Of a DNA stretch of 64,000 nt, positions 51,784 through 61,275 are shown piece by piece; positions within the stretch are counted from its first letter, which is position 1, and each line of letters opens with the position of its first letter. The stretch spans positions 1 to 64,000 of the forward strand of contig JBCBHO010000005.1 of assembly GCA_038525525.1 (NCBI GenBank), given 5' to 3'. Below the pieces are notes generated by a model. That model was not told the origin of the DNA and searched no databases. It saw nothing but the letters and a program-made list of their open reading frames with translations. A program made the translations under genes and the position numbers. This DNA is from Shimia_B sp038525525. GTDB taxonomy: Bacteria; Pseudomonadota; Alphaproteobacteria; Rhodobacterales; Rhodobacteraceae.

Positions 51784-53046
51784 ATGCCCAGACCAAAGAG
51801 ACTTTCCCAACGCGCCATGGCCTTCGTGCTCGCCGGGGGCCGCGGCTCGCGGCTCAAGGAGCTCACCGATACGCGCGTGAAACCGGCGGTCTATTTCGGG
51901 GGCAAGACGCGGATCATCGACTTCGCGCTCTCGAATGCCATGAATTCCGGCATCCGCCGCATGGCACTGGCAACCCAGTACAAATCGCACTCCCTCATCC
52001 GGCACTGCCAGCGCGGCTGGAACTTCTTCCGCGCGGAGAGGAACGAGTTCCTCGACATCATGCCCGCTTCCCAGCGGGTCAATGAAGACCGCTGGTATCT
52101 CGGCACGGCGGATGCCGTCACACAGAACATCGACATCGTCGACAGCTACGATATCGACCACGTCGTCATCCTCGCGGGCGACCACATCTACAAGATGGAC
52201 TACGAGGTCATGCTCGAGGAGCACGTAGAAAAGGGCGCCGATGTCACCGTGGGCTGCCTCACCGTGCCGCGCATGGAAGCGACGGCCTTCGGCGTCATGG
52301 CCGTCGACAAGGAGGAAAACATCACCTCCTTCCTCGAGAAGCCCGCCGACCCGCCAGGCATCCCGGGCGACGAGGAGCACGCGTTGGCCTCCATGGGGAT
52401 CTACGTCTTCTCCTGGCCCTTCCTGCGCTCGCTTCTCCTCGAGGATCGCGACGACCCGAACTCGTCCCACGATTTCGGCAACGACCTCATCCCGAAGATC
52501 GTGAAAGGCGGCAAGGCCCATGCCCACCGCTTCGACCGCTCCTGCGTGCGCCATCCTGACACCTCCGCCTACTGGCGCGATGTCGGCACGCTCGACGCGT
52601 TCTGGCAGGCCAATATCGACCTGACTGATTTCACGCCCGAGCTCGATCTCTGGGACACCGACTGGCCGATCTGGACGTATTCGGAGAGCGTGCCGCCCGC
52701 AAAGTTCATCCACGACGAGAAAGACCGCCGCGGGGTGGCGATCTCCTCCATGGTCTCGGGAGGCTGCATCATTTCGGGCACGGCCGTGCGGAACTCGCTC
52801 CTCTTCACCAAGGTCAAGACCAACAGCTACGCCGTCCTCGATCATTCGGTGCTTCTCCCGAATGTCGTCGTCCATCGCAATGCGCGCCTCACCAAGTGCA
52901 TCGTGGACCGCGGCGTGGAGGTCCCCGAGGGCCTCGTGGTGGGAGATGATCCGGAGGAGGATGCAGCCAACGGCTTCCGCGTGACAGAGAAGGGCACGAC
53001 CCTCATCACCAAGCCCATGATCGACGCGTATCTCGCCAAGCAGTAA
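51784..53046 (+). CDS. glgC: Glucose-1-phosphate adenylyltransferase (ADP-glucose pyrophosphorylase)
   Basis: The 420-residue protein starts MPRPKRLSQRAMAFVLAGGRGSRLKELTD. It contains KTRIIDFALSNAMNSGIRRM, WYLGTADAVTQNID, ILAGDHIYKMDYE, SMGIYVFSW and YWRDVGTLDAFWQANIDL, then a C-terminal beta-helix. It makes ADP-glucose, the committed step of glycogen synthesis. The ATG at 51784 has GGGAGGAGA upstream. A longer reading from 51448 would lie inside glgB and is rejected. Confidence 0.97.
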   Translation: MPRPKRLSQRAMAFVLAGGRGSRLKELTDTRVKPAVYFGGKTRIIDFALSNAMNSGIRRMALATQYKSHSLIRHCQRGWNFFRAERNEFLDIMPASQRVNEDRWYLGTADAVTQNIDIVDSYDIDHVVILAGDHIYKMDYEVMLEEHVEKGADVTVGCLTVPRMEATAFGVMAVDKEENITSFLEKPADPPGIPGDEEHALASMGIYVFSWPFLRSLLLEDRDDPNSSHDFGNDLIPKIVKGGKAHAHRFDRSCVRHPDTSAYWRDVGTLDAFWQANIDLTDFTPELDLWDTDWPIWTYSESVPPAKFIHDEKDRRGVAISSMVSGGCIISGTAVRNSLLFTKVKTNSYAVLDHSVLLPNVVVHRNARLTKCIVDRGVEVPEGLVVGDDPEEDAANGFRVTEKGTTLITKPMIDAYLAKQ

Positions 53047-53053
53047 ACGCACG

Positions 53054-54481
53054 ATGAAGGTCCTCTCTGTCACGTCCGAATGCGTGCCTCTCGTCAAGAC
53101 GGGGGGGCTCGCGGACGTGGCCGGGGCCTTGCCCGGCGCCTTGAAGGGTCAGGGCATCGAGATGAAGACGCTCCTGCCGGGCTATCCGGCGGTCATGGCG
53201 CGTCTTTCCGATCCGGCGCAGGTCTACGAGCGCACGGAGCTTTATGGCGCGGCGGCGCGGGTGCTCGCCGAAACTGTGGATGGCATCGATCTCCTCGTTC
53301 TTGACGCGCCCCATCTCTACACGCGCGGCGGGACGATCTACCTCGACGAGGACGGGAAGGACTGGGCCGACAATCCGGAACGCTTCGCAGCCCTATCGCG
53401 TGTGGCCAGCGACATCGCGGGCGGCGCTCTCGGCAATTGGATGCCCAAGATCGTCCATGCCCATGACTGGCAGGCTGCCCTCGCCCCGTACTACATCTCG
53501 CGATCCGAGGCCGCGCCCCGGGTCGCAACCGTGCTCACGATCCACAACATCGCTTTTCAAGGCCTCGCGCCAGGGGATCGCGCCGAGCATCTCGGCATCT
53601 TAGGCCAGGATTTCCATTCCGACGCGGCAGAGTATTGGGGCCAGGTTTCGACGCTGAAGGCCGGACTGACCTCTGCCACGAAGCTCACCACCGTCTCCCC
53701 CACCTATGCCGAGGAGCTCATGCGCCCGGAGTTCGGCATGGGGCTCGACGGGGTGCTGCGCGACCGGCGCGGCGATCTCGTGGGCATCCTGAACGGCGTG
53801 GACACGCATGTCTGGAACCCGGCCACGGACAAGAAAATTCATGTCTACAAGAGCCCCCGCGGCAAGGCGAAGAACAAGGCTGCGTTGCGCGCGGAGTTCG
53901 GGCTGCCGGAGGCGGATGGGCCGCTTTGCGTGCTCATCTCGCGAATGACGGAGCAAAAAGGGCTTGATCTGCTGCTGGAGGCGCTGCCCGCCCTCACCGA
54001 AGCCGGCGGCCAGCTCGCGCTTCTGGGATCCGGCGATCCGGTGCTTGAGGCCGCTTTCGCTGCTGCCTCCCGCGATCCGAATGTCGCGGTGAAGATCGGC
54101 TACGATGAAGCGCTCTCCCACCGCATGGTGGCTGGAGGAGACGCCATTCTCGTCCCATCCCGTTTCGAGCCCTGTGGCCTGACGCAGCTCATGGGCCTCG
54201 CCTACGGCACACCGCCCGTGGTGGCGCTGACGGGCGGGCTTGCAGACACGGTGATCCCGGCGACGCCAGCCACGCTTGCGCGCGAGGTGGCCACGGGCAT
54301 CCAGTTCTCGCCTGTCACCGCAGAGGCGCTGACGAACGCGCTCACCAAGCTTTGCGCGCTCTACGCTGACACGAAAGCCTGGGGCAAAATCCAGCGCAAC
54401 GCCATGGCCCACCCCGTGGGCTGGGAGACCTCTGCCGCGGCCTATGCCGCGCTCTACGGGAGCATCGCCCCATCGCCATGA
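53054..54481 (+). CDS. glgA: Glycogen synthase (ADP-glucose)
   Basis: The 475-residue GT5 enzyme has the ADP-glucose motif VTSECVPLVKTGGLADVAGALP, HAHDWQAALAPYY, TIHNIAFQG, GILNGVDTHVWNP, SRMTEQKGLDLLLEALP and SRFEPCGLTQLMGLAYGTPPVV. It extends alpha-1,4 glucan chains from ADP-glucose. It lies 7 bp after glgC and overlaps glgX by 4 bp (ATGA). Confidence 0.97.
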   Translation: MKVLSVTSECVPLVKTGGLADVAGALPGALKGQGIEMKTLLPGYPAVMARLSDPAQVYERTELYGAAARVLAETVDGIDLLVLDAPHLYTRGGTIYLDEDGKDWADNPERFAALSRVASDIAGGALGNWMPKIVHAHDWQAALAPYYISRSEAAPRVATVLTIHNIAFQGLAPGDRAEHLGILGQDFHSDAAEYWGQVSTLKAGLTSATKLTTVSPTYAEELMRPEFGMGLDGVLRDRRGDLVGILNGVDTHVWNPATDKKIHVYKSPRGKAKNKAALRAEFGLPEADGPLCVLISRMTEQKGLDLLLEALPALTEAGGQLALLGSGDPVLEAAFAAASRDPNVAVKIGYDEALSHRMVAGGDAILVPSRFEPCGLTQLMGLAYGTPPVVALTGGLADTVIPATPATLAREVATGIQFSPVTAEALTNALTKLCALYADTKAWGKIQRNAMAHPVGWETSAAAYAALYGSIAPSP

Positions 54482-56568
54482 GATCGCTCCAGCTCTCCGC
54501 CGGGCGGCCCTACCCGCTCGGCGCGACGTTCGACGGCGAGGGTGTGAACTTCGCTGTCTTCTCCCAGCATGCCGAGCGCGTGACCCTCTGCCTTTTTGAC
54601 GACGAGGGAAATGAAGCACTGCTTGTGGACCTCGCCGAACGGGACGGCCACGTCTGGCACGGCTACTTCTCGGGCATGCTGCCCGGGCAGCAATACGGCT
54701 ACCGCGTCCACGGCCCCTACGCGCCCGAAGAAGGCCACCGGTTCAATCCGCACAAGCTCCTCATCGACCCCTATGCCAAGAAGCTCACCGGGCACCTCAC
54801 TTGGGATGACAGCCTTTATGGCTACGAGATCGGGCACAAGGATGCGGATCTGAGCTTTGACACCCGTGACAGCGCGCCTTTCATGCCGCGCTCCGTCGTC
54901 GTGGACCCGGCCTTCACCTGGGGCGCGAAGGGAGGCCGGATCGACCGCCCATGGAACGAGACGGTCCTCTACGAGGCCCATGTCAAAGGCCTCACGCAGA
55001 ACCGGGAGGACGTGGCGCACCGAGGCAAGTTCCTCGGAATGGCGTCCGACCCGATCCTCGACCACCTCACCGATCTCGGCATCACGGCGATCGAGCTTCT
55101 GCCCGTGCAGGCCTTCGTCGATGACCGTTTTCTCGTCGATCAGGGGCTGCGCAATTTCTGGGGCTACATGACGCTCGGCTTCTTCGCGCCGGACCCGCGC
55201 TACCTGAGCTATGCCGACATCGCCGAGTTCCAGCAGATGGTGGCGCGCTTCCACGCCGCCGACATCGAGGTGATCCTCGACGTGGTCTACAACCACACCG
55301 CGGAGGGCGACCAGAACGGCCCGACGCTGGCTTTCCGCGGCTTCGACAATTCGAGCTACTACCGCCTCTCGGAGGGGCGCTACTACGTCAACGACACGGG
55401 CACGGGCAACGCGCTCAACTTCGATCACCCCTTCACGCTGCGCCTGGTGATGGATTCGCTGCGATACTGGGTCGAGGTCATGCGCGTCGATGGCTTCCGG
55501 TTCGATCTCGCCTCCACGCTCGCGCGCACCGGCGGTGTCTTCGACCGCGACGGCCCCTTCATGCGCGCGATCCGGCAGGATCCGGTGCTCAACCGCGTGA
55601 AGCTCATCGCCGAGCCCTGGGACGTGGGCATGGGCGGCTACCAGCTCGGCGCCTATCCCGCGCCCTTCACCGAATGGAACGACAAGTACCGCGATCAGGT
55701 GCGCCGCTACTGGCGAGGCGATGAAGGCACGGTCCAAAAGCTCGCCACGCGCGTGGCGGGATCGAGCTTCCGCTTCGACCATGACGGGCGGCCTGCGACA
55801 TCCTCGATCAACTACTTGACGAGCCACGATGGCTTCACGCTCATGGATGTCGTCAGCTACAACATGAAGCACAACGAAGCGAACGGCGAAGGCAACCGCG
55901 ACGGCCACGGCGAGAATTTCTCGGGCAATTGCGGGGAGGAAGGCCCGAGCGAGGACCCGAAGGTCATCGCCAAGCGCGCGCAACGCCGCCGCAACATGCT
56001 GGCCACGCTCATGCTCTCCCAAGGCACGCCGATGATCCTGGCGGGTGACGAGCTTGGAAACAGCCAGGGCGGTAACAACAATGCCTACAGCCAGGACAAC
56101 GAGACAGGCTGGATCGACTGGGACGGCGCCGACGAGGATTTCCTGCAATTCTGCAAGGATGTGATCCTCTTCCGCCGGGCCACGCCGATCCTGCGCCAGA
56201 CACGCTTCCTCCATGCGCGGCCACGTCTGATCGACGGCGTCCCCGATCTCTTCTGGCGGCGTGCGGATGGGCAGCCCATGACCTCCGACGATTGGGGCCA
56301 GGCCAAGCTGAAATTCCTCGGGGCCGAGATGCGCATGGCCCGCGGCACCCCTCCCTACGAGAGGCGCCTCGGTGCGATCTACATCATCTTCAACAACGGC
56401 GGGGAGATCCGCGCCACGCTGCCCGAAGCGCCCGAGGGGCAATTCTGGGCGCGCGCCTTCGACACTGCGGGCGGCATTCCTCCAGAGGACCGCCCGCGCA
56501 CGACAACCTCAATCGCGGCCGAAAGCGTCGTCGCGTTTACACTTAGGAACATCGCCGAAAAGAGCTGA
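54478..56568 (+). CDS. glgX: Glycogen debranching enzyme
   Basis: The 696-residue GH13 protein has an N-terminal CBM48 (YPLGATFDGEGVNFAVFSQHAERVTLCLFDD), NETVLYEAHVKGLTQ, VILDVVYNHTAEGDQNGPTLAFRGFDN, MRVDGFRFDLASTLAR (nucleophile), KLIAEPWDVG and FLTSHDGF-type INYLTSHDGFTLMD. It removes side chains left by phosphorylase. No glgP is present in the window, so phosphorolysis would rely on a gene elsewhere. Confidence 0.96.
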   Translation: MRSLQLSAGRPYPLGATFDGEGVNFAVFSQHAERVTLCLFDDEGNEALLVDLAERDGHVWHGYFSGMLPGQQYGYRVHGPYAPEEGHRFNPHKLLIDPYAKKLTGHLTWDDSLYGYEIGHKDADLSFDTRDSAPFMPRSVVVDPAFTWGAKGGRIDRPWNETVLYEAHVKGLTQNREDVAHRGKFLGMASDPILDHLTDLGITAIELLPVQAFVDDRFLVDQGLRNFWGYMTLGFFAPDPRYLSYADIAEFQQMVARFHAADIEVILDVVYNHTAEGDQNGPTLAFRGFDNSSYYRLSEGRYYVNDTGTGNALNFDHPFTLRLVMDSLRYWVEVMRVDGFRFDLASTLARTGGVFDRDGPFMRAIRQDPVLNRVKLIAEPWDVGMGGYQLGAYPAPFTEWNDKYRDQVRRYWRGDEGTVQKLATRVAGSSFRFDHDGRPATSSINYLTSHDGFTLMDVVSYNMKHNEANGEGNRDGHGENFSGNCGEEGPSEDPKVIAKRAQRRRNMLATLMLSQGTPMILAGDELGNSQGGNNNAYSQDNETGWIDWDGADEDFLQFCKDVILFRRATPILRQTRFLHARPRLIDGVPDLFWRRADGQPMTSDDWGQAKLKFLGAEMRMARGTPPYERRLGAIYIIFNNGGEIRATLPEAPEGQFWARAFDTAGGIPPEDRPRTTTSIAAESVVAFTLRNIAEKS

Positions 56569-56581
56569 CCGGGAGACCACC

Positions 56582-58207
56582 ATGACCACCATCGCCACGA
56601 AGCCGATTGACGGCCAAAAGCCGGGGACGAGCGGGCTCCGGAAGAAAACCCGGGTCTTCATGGCGCCCCACTACCTCGAGAACTACGTGCAATCGATCTT
56701 CGACGGGATCGGCGGGGTCAGCGGCAAGACCCTCGTGGTGGGCGGCGATGGCCGGTATTTCAACGATCGCGCGATCCAGGTGATCCTGCGCATGGCCGCC
56801 GCCAACGGCGCGACGCGCGCCATCGTGGGGGAACGCGGGATCCTGTCGACGCCCGCCGCAAGCCACCTCATCCGCAAGCGCGGCACCGATGGCGGCCTGA
56901 TCCTGTCGGCCTCGCACAACCCCGGCGGCCCGGAGGAGGATTTCGGCCTGAAATACAACGGTCCCAATGGCGGCCCGGCGACAGAGGGCGTCACCGACAA
57001 GATCTTTGCGCGGACCAAGGAGATCACGGAGTACCGCATTCTCGAAGCGCAGGACGTGGATCTCAGGAGCCAAGGAGAGACAACGCTCGGTCAGATGGCG
57101 GTGGAGATCGTCGACCCCGTGAGCGACTACGCTGACCTCATGGAGAGCCTCTTCGATTTCAATGCGATCGGCGGCATGTTCGTCTCGGGCTTCCGGATGC
57201 GGTTCGACGCGATGCACGCGGTGACGGGCCCCTATGCGCGGGAAATCCTGGAGAACCGCCTCGACGCGCCGCTGGGCACGGTCGTAAACGGCGAGCCCAA
57301 GGAAGACTTCGGTGGCGGCCACCCGGACCCGAACCCGATCTGGGCCAAGGAGCTGATGGACGCCATGTACGGCGCCAACGCACCGGATTTCGGGGCGGCC
57401 TCCGACGGGGATGGCGACCGCAACATGATCGTCGGGCGAAGTGCCTATGTGTCTCCGTCGGACTCGCTCGCCGTCCTCGCGGACCTTGCCCACCTCGCCC
57501 CCGGCTACGCCGATGGCCTCGCCGGCGTCGCGCGCTCCATGCCCACCTCCGCCGCCGCCGACCGCGTGGCCGAAGCCAAGGGCATCGCTTCTTTCGAGAC
57601 GCCCACGGGCTGGAAGTTCTTCGGCAATCTCCTCGATGCCGGGCATGCCACCATCTGCGGCGAGGAGAGCGCAGGCACGGGCTCCAACCACGTCCGAGAG
57701 AAAGACGGGCTCTGGGCGGTGCTGCTGTGGCTCAACATCCTCGCGAAAACGGGCAAGAGCGTGTCTGACCTCTTGTCGGACCATTGGGCCAAATACGGGC
57801 GCAATTACTATTCCCGTCACGATTACGAGGCGGTGGACAGCGAAGCGGCGGCAGGTCTAATGGAGGCGCTCAAGCAGAATCTCGGCGCGCTGAAAGACGG
57901 CGATTTCGGCGGCATGACCATCGAAGGCGCAGACGAGTTCTCCTATGACGACCCGGTGGACGGCTCGCACGCCTCTGCCCAGGGCCTTCGCATCTTCTTT
58001 TCCGGCGGTGGCCGCGTGGTCTTCCGGCTATCCGGCACGGGCACTCAGGGGGCGACGCTGCGCGTCTACCTCGAACGCCTCGAGACCGATCCTGCGGAGC
58101 TTCACCGCGACCCGCAGGAGGCGCTGGCGCCGATCATTGCCGCTGCCGACGCCATCGCCGGCATCTCGGCCCGCACGGGGCGCACTGCCCCCGACGTCAT
58201 AACCTGA
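56582..58207 (+). CDS. pgm: Phosphoglucomutase (alpha-D-glucose phosphate-specific)
   Basis: The 541-residue protein has the phosphoserine loop LILSASHNPGGPEEDFGLKYN, metal loop AASDGDGDRNMIVG and sugar loop GEESAGTGSNHVREKDG. The C-terminal phosphate site is RVVFRLSGTGTQGATLRVYLE. It interconverts glucose 6-phosphate and glucose 1-phosphate and so feeds GlgC. The ATG at 56582, 13 bp after glgX with GGGAG upstream, fits the conserved N-terminus. A longer frame inside glgX is rejected. It ends 4 bp from the convergent mannosidase stop. Confidence 0.96.
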   Translation: MTTIATKPIDGQKPGTSGLRKKTRVFMAPHYLENYVQSIFDGIGGVSGKTLVVGGDGRYFNDRAIQVILRMAAANGATRAIVGERGILSTPAASHLIRKRGTDGGLILSASHNPGGPEEDFGLKYNGPNGGPATEGVTDKIFARTKEITEYRILEAQDVDLRSQGETTLGQMAVEIVDPVSDYADLMESLFDFNAIGGMFVSGFRMRFDAMHAVTGPYAREILENRLDAPLGTVVNGEPKEDFGGGHPDPNPIWAKELMDAMYGANAPDFGAASDGDGDRNMIVGRSAYVSPSDSLAVLADLAHLAPGYADGLAGVARSMPTSAAADRVAEAKGIASFETPTGWKFFGNLLDAGHATICGEESAGTGSNHVREKDGLWAVLLWLNILAKTGKSVSDLLSDHWAKYGRNYYSRHDYEAVDSEAAAGLMEALKQNLGALKDGDFGGMTIEGADEFSYDDPVDGSHASAQGLRIFFSGGGRVVFRLSGTGTQGATLRVYLERLETDPAELHRDPQEALAPIIAAADAIAGISARTGRTAPDVIT

Positions 58208-58211
58208 AGCG

Positions 58212-61200
58212 CTAGAAGGCCGCGCGAAGCGTGAGGATCTGCGCCGGTCTCAGCGGCAGCACGATCTCTTGCGCTGGCTCCAGCTCTTCCTGCGTGACAC
58301 CGAAAATATCGCAAGTTCTCAGGCTCTTGGGCGGCGTGTTGAAGCGCACCCTCGGCTCCACGTTTTCTCCGCGGGCTTCAAACAGCCGGAATTCTACCTC
58401 TCCGTCCACGGGGCGCACCGTCTCCACGATCACGCCCGCGGGCACCTCGATCAGTGGCGCGACCTCCGGGCCCTGCGCCACGCGCAGCGGCGCGTTGAGA
58501 TCGTAGGCCGCGTGGTCGAGTTCGGCCCGGTCAAGCTCCGGGCTGGCGTAGAACGCATAGGTGAAATGGTGCCGCCCCTGGTCCGCGACCGGATCCGGCG
58601 ACGTGGCTGACTTGATCAAGGACAGGCGCATCACGTGGCCGTGGATGTCGTGCCCGTACTTGCAATCATTGAGCAGCGCAGCACCGCGCTTGCCGTCCTC
58701 GAGCAAGGCCCATTTCTGCGCAGGCACCTCGAACCGCGCAGCATCGAAGTCCGATGTGCGGGACGTCGCGCGGCGGATCGCGCCCCATTGAATTTCATAG
58801 AGCGCGTTATTCGCCTCGATACTGACGGGAAACGCCACCTTCAGGAGAATATGGCTCACCCGCCAGTCGATTTCAGTTTCAAAATCGACGCGGCGCGAGC
58901 CCGCCGTGAGGCGGATCGTCTGCACGATCTCACACCCGCGCCAGAGATGGGTGACGCGCACGGCCGCGCGGACGGGTCCATTCTCCACGACCTCGAATTG
59001 GCGGGCGTTCGTGACCTCTTCCTGGTTGTCCTCGAAATACGGATCGATGTCCCAGGCATCCCAACAGATGGGCCGATCCTCGAACGCCACGAGGCGATTG
59101 CCGTGCTCGCCGTCGGCGAGCGCCTGCCAGCCCGTGGCGAGGTCCGTGACCTCGGCCAAATGGCCGTTCGGGAGCACCTTCACTCGCAGGATGCCGTTAT
59201 CGAGCCAGGCATGCGTGGAGCCCACGGAGGCCCGCGCGGCATGGGGCGGGGTCTGGGCGGTGGAGACGGCCCGCGCGGAATAGCCGGGAAGATCCGAGAA
59301 CCAGCAGAGCGCGCCGCCGCTGACCTTCTGCGCGGCATGGATTTCCGCATCCCCCTCCACGAAGGCGACGCGGGGCCCGCGTGTCGGCGCAGTGTTGATC
59401 GCCACCGGCGCGCCGCCAGGCGCCAGCAATGCCGAGGCCTTGTCCTCTATCTCACGGCGGAGGTTTGCAAATGTCTCCTTCGCCTCGTCGAAGACCTCGG
59501 TGATGGAGGTGCCGGTCAGGATGTCGTGGAACTGGTGCAGGCAGAGCGTCTTCCACTCCTCCTTGAGTTCGATCCCCTGCCCCAGCATGGCGGCCATGGC
59601 TTCTGCCTCATGGAGCGCCCATTCCGCCTTGCGGTTCGCGCGCTTGATCCAGCCCTGCGAGGTATAGACGCCCCTGTGCCCCTCCATGTAATGCTCGCCC
59701 GTCCAGAGCTGCTCCTCCGGCACGAGGGGCGCCAGCCCGGCCAGCGCATTCCTGACCGACGACATCCGCAGGCGCGGCATCCCCGGCATCCCGCGATAGG
59801 CGTCGGCCTTGGCGAGGAGATCCTCCGTCGGCCCCCCGCCCCCGTCGCCATAGCCGTAGCAGATGGGCAGATGGTCCTTCGCCCCGCCGTGGGCGTTTGA
59901 CCACGTCCCGCGCACTTCTGAGGCGCTCAGATCGCTTTTGTAGTTCGTCGGAAACGGCAGGTATTGCACGGCGCGGGGCGTCGTGAGGATGTGCGCCATG
60001 ACGCGGGTCCCGTCGATCCCCTCCCAGTGATGCGAGGCCCACGGCACGCGGTTGATCTGGTTCCAGTTGAGCTTGTTCGTCACGAACCAGTCGAGCCCGG
60101 CCATCTTCATGAGCTGCGGGATCTGACCCGGGAAGCCGAAGGTGTCGGGGAGCCAGAGGACATTCGTCTCGACTTCCCCGAACTCCTCACGGAAAAACTC
60201 GCGCCCGAGGATGAGCTGCCGCACAAGCGCCTCGGGCCCCGGAATGTTCAGATCGGGCTCCACCCACATGCCGCCCATGACCTCCCACCGACCCTCGGCC
60301 ACGCGGGCGCGGATCCCGCTGTAGATATCGGGGAAGTCGTGCTTCGTCATTTCGTAGAGCGCGGGCTGGGAATGGGAGAAGGTGTAGCCATCATCGGCCT
60401 CCATCAGGCGCAGGACGTTCGAGTAGGTGCGCTGGTTTTTCAGGCGGATCTGGTCGATCGTCCAGAGATAGGCCACGTCCATATGCGCGTGCCCGACCCC
60501 GTGAAGCGTCACGTCGAGCGGATCGCCCGCCTCCATCAGCGCGCCGCGCAGGGTGACGAGCGCGCCGGGCACGGACGCGTAGAAGGCCTCGCCCAGGGGG
60601 TCGCGGGTGTCGAGGACGGCGAAGGCCGCGTCGAGCGCGGAGATGAGCTCCGGATTGTCGGTATGTGTCGCGGCATCGTGGACGGCCTGCGCGAGCCGGA
60701 TGAAATCGAGCGTGTCGGGGCAGCGCTCCACGAGCGCGGGCGCGCCCATGTAGAGCTGCGCGCGGCTGTCGGGGTCAGGCGGCCACCCCGCAAGGCCCGT
60801 CCAGCCATGGAGCGTCAGGACATGCTCTCCCGTCGCCTCCTCTGGGAGCGGCAGGGTATGGTGATAGCGGTCCGCGCTGCCGAGCGGCGTTTCCCCGAGA
60901 TAGACCATCCCCTCGGGATGATTGAAGATGTCGCCGAGCGCCCCCAGCGGCAGGTGAAGCGCGAGGTGACGCCTGTCCCAGTCCGTCGGGATGGCCACGC
61001 GGGTCTTCAGCAGAAAATCGAGCTTTGCCCGGCCCCAGTAGCTGTGATGCGGGATCTCCGGCCAGCCGGACGGGGCCTGCGCGAGGTCCGCGTTCACCTC
61101 CGGGCCCGGCAACTCCTTGAAGAGGAATGGCGGCAGCGCGCGGCGCTTGCGAAAGACCATGGGCGCGATAAGCGCGAGCCGCGCCCCGAGCTTCTCGCGT

Positions 61201-61271
61201 GTCAGCCGGAGCCTGTGTAGAGCCCTCTGACGACGGTCCTTCTCCAGGGCATGATCCTGCAGATCGTCCAT
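58212..61271 (-). CDS. Alpha-mannosidase, GH38
   Basis: The 1019-residue protein has a long N-terminal region and then the GH38 catalytic part. The zinc motif is GVGHAHMDVAYLW (H263, D265), followed by EVMGGMWVEPDLNIPGPEALVRQ, nucleophile region VLWLPDTFGFPGQIPQLM (D376) and FHDILTGTSITEVFDEA. Beta-sandwich domains lie at the C-terminus. No signal peptide is seen, so it works in the cytoplasm on imported mannosides. It follows the ABC ATPase by only 4 bp, which points to one operon with the transporter. Confidence 0.95.
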   Translation of the reverse strand: MDDLQDHALEKDRRQRALHRLRLTREKLGARLALIAPMVFRKRRALPPFLFKELPGPEVNADLAQAPSGWPEIPHHSYWGRAKLDFLLKTRVAIPTDWDRRHLALHLPLGALGDIFNHPEGMVYLGETPLGSADRYHHTLPLPEEATGEHVLTLHGWTGLAGWPPDPDSRAQLYMGAPALVERCPDTLDFIRLAQAVHDAATHTDNPELISALDAAFAVLDTRDPLGEAFYASVPGALVTLRGALMEAGDPLDVTLHGVGHAHMDVAYLWTIDQIRLKNQRTYSNVLRLMEADDGYTFSHSQPALYEMTKHDFPDIYSGIRARVAEGRWEVMGGMWVEPDLNIPGPEALVRQLILGREFFREEFGEVETNVLWLPDTFGFPGQIPQLMKMAGLDWFVTNKLNWNQINRVPWASHHWEGIDGTRVMAHILTTPRAVQYLPFPTNYKSDLSASEVRGTWSNAHGGAKDHLPICYGYGDGGGGPTEDLLAKADAYRGMPGMPRLRMSSVRNALAGLAPLVPEEQLWTGEHYMEGHRGVYTSQGWIKRANRKAEWALHEAEAMAAMLGQGIELKEEWKTLCLHQFHDILTGTSITEVFDEAKETFANLRREIEDKASALLAPGGAPVAINTAPTRGPRVAFVEGDAEIHAAQKVSGGALCWFSDLPGYSARAVSTAQTPPHAARASVGSTHAWLDNGILRVKVLPNGHLAEVTDLATGWQALADGEHGNRLVAFEDRPICWDAWDIDPYFEDNQEEVTNARQFEVVENGPVRAAVRVTHLWRGCEIVQTIRLTAGSRRVDFETEIDWRVSHILLKVAFPVSIEANNALYEIQWGAIRRATSRTSDFDAARFEVPAQKWALLEDGKRGAALLNDCKYGHDIHGHVMRLSLIKSATSPDPVADQGRHHFTYAFYASPELDRAELDHAAYDLNAPLRVAQGPEVAPLIEVPAGVIVETVRPVDGEVEFRLFEARGENVEPRVRFNTPPKSLRTCDIFGVTQEELEPAQEIVLPLRPAQILTLRAAF

Positions 61272-61275
61272 CCCA

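Noticed and set aside
54454..56442. 662-codon minus-strand open frame opposite glgX
   Set aside because: Shadow frame with low-complexity, arginine/valine-rich translation and no domain. glgX is clear on the plus strand.
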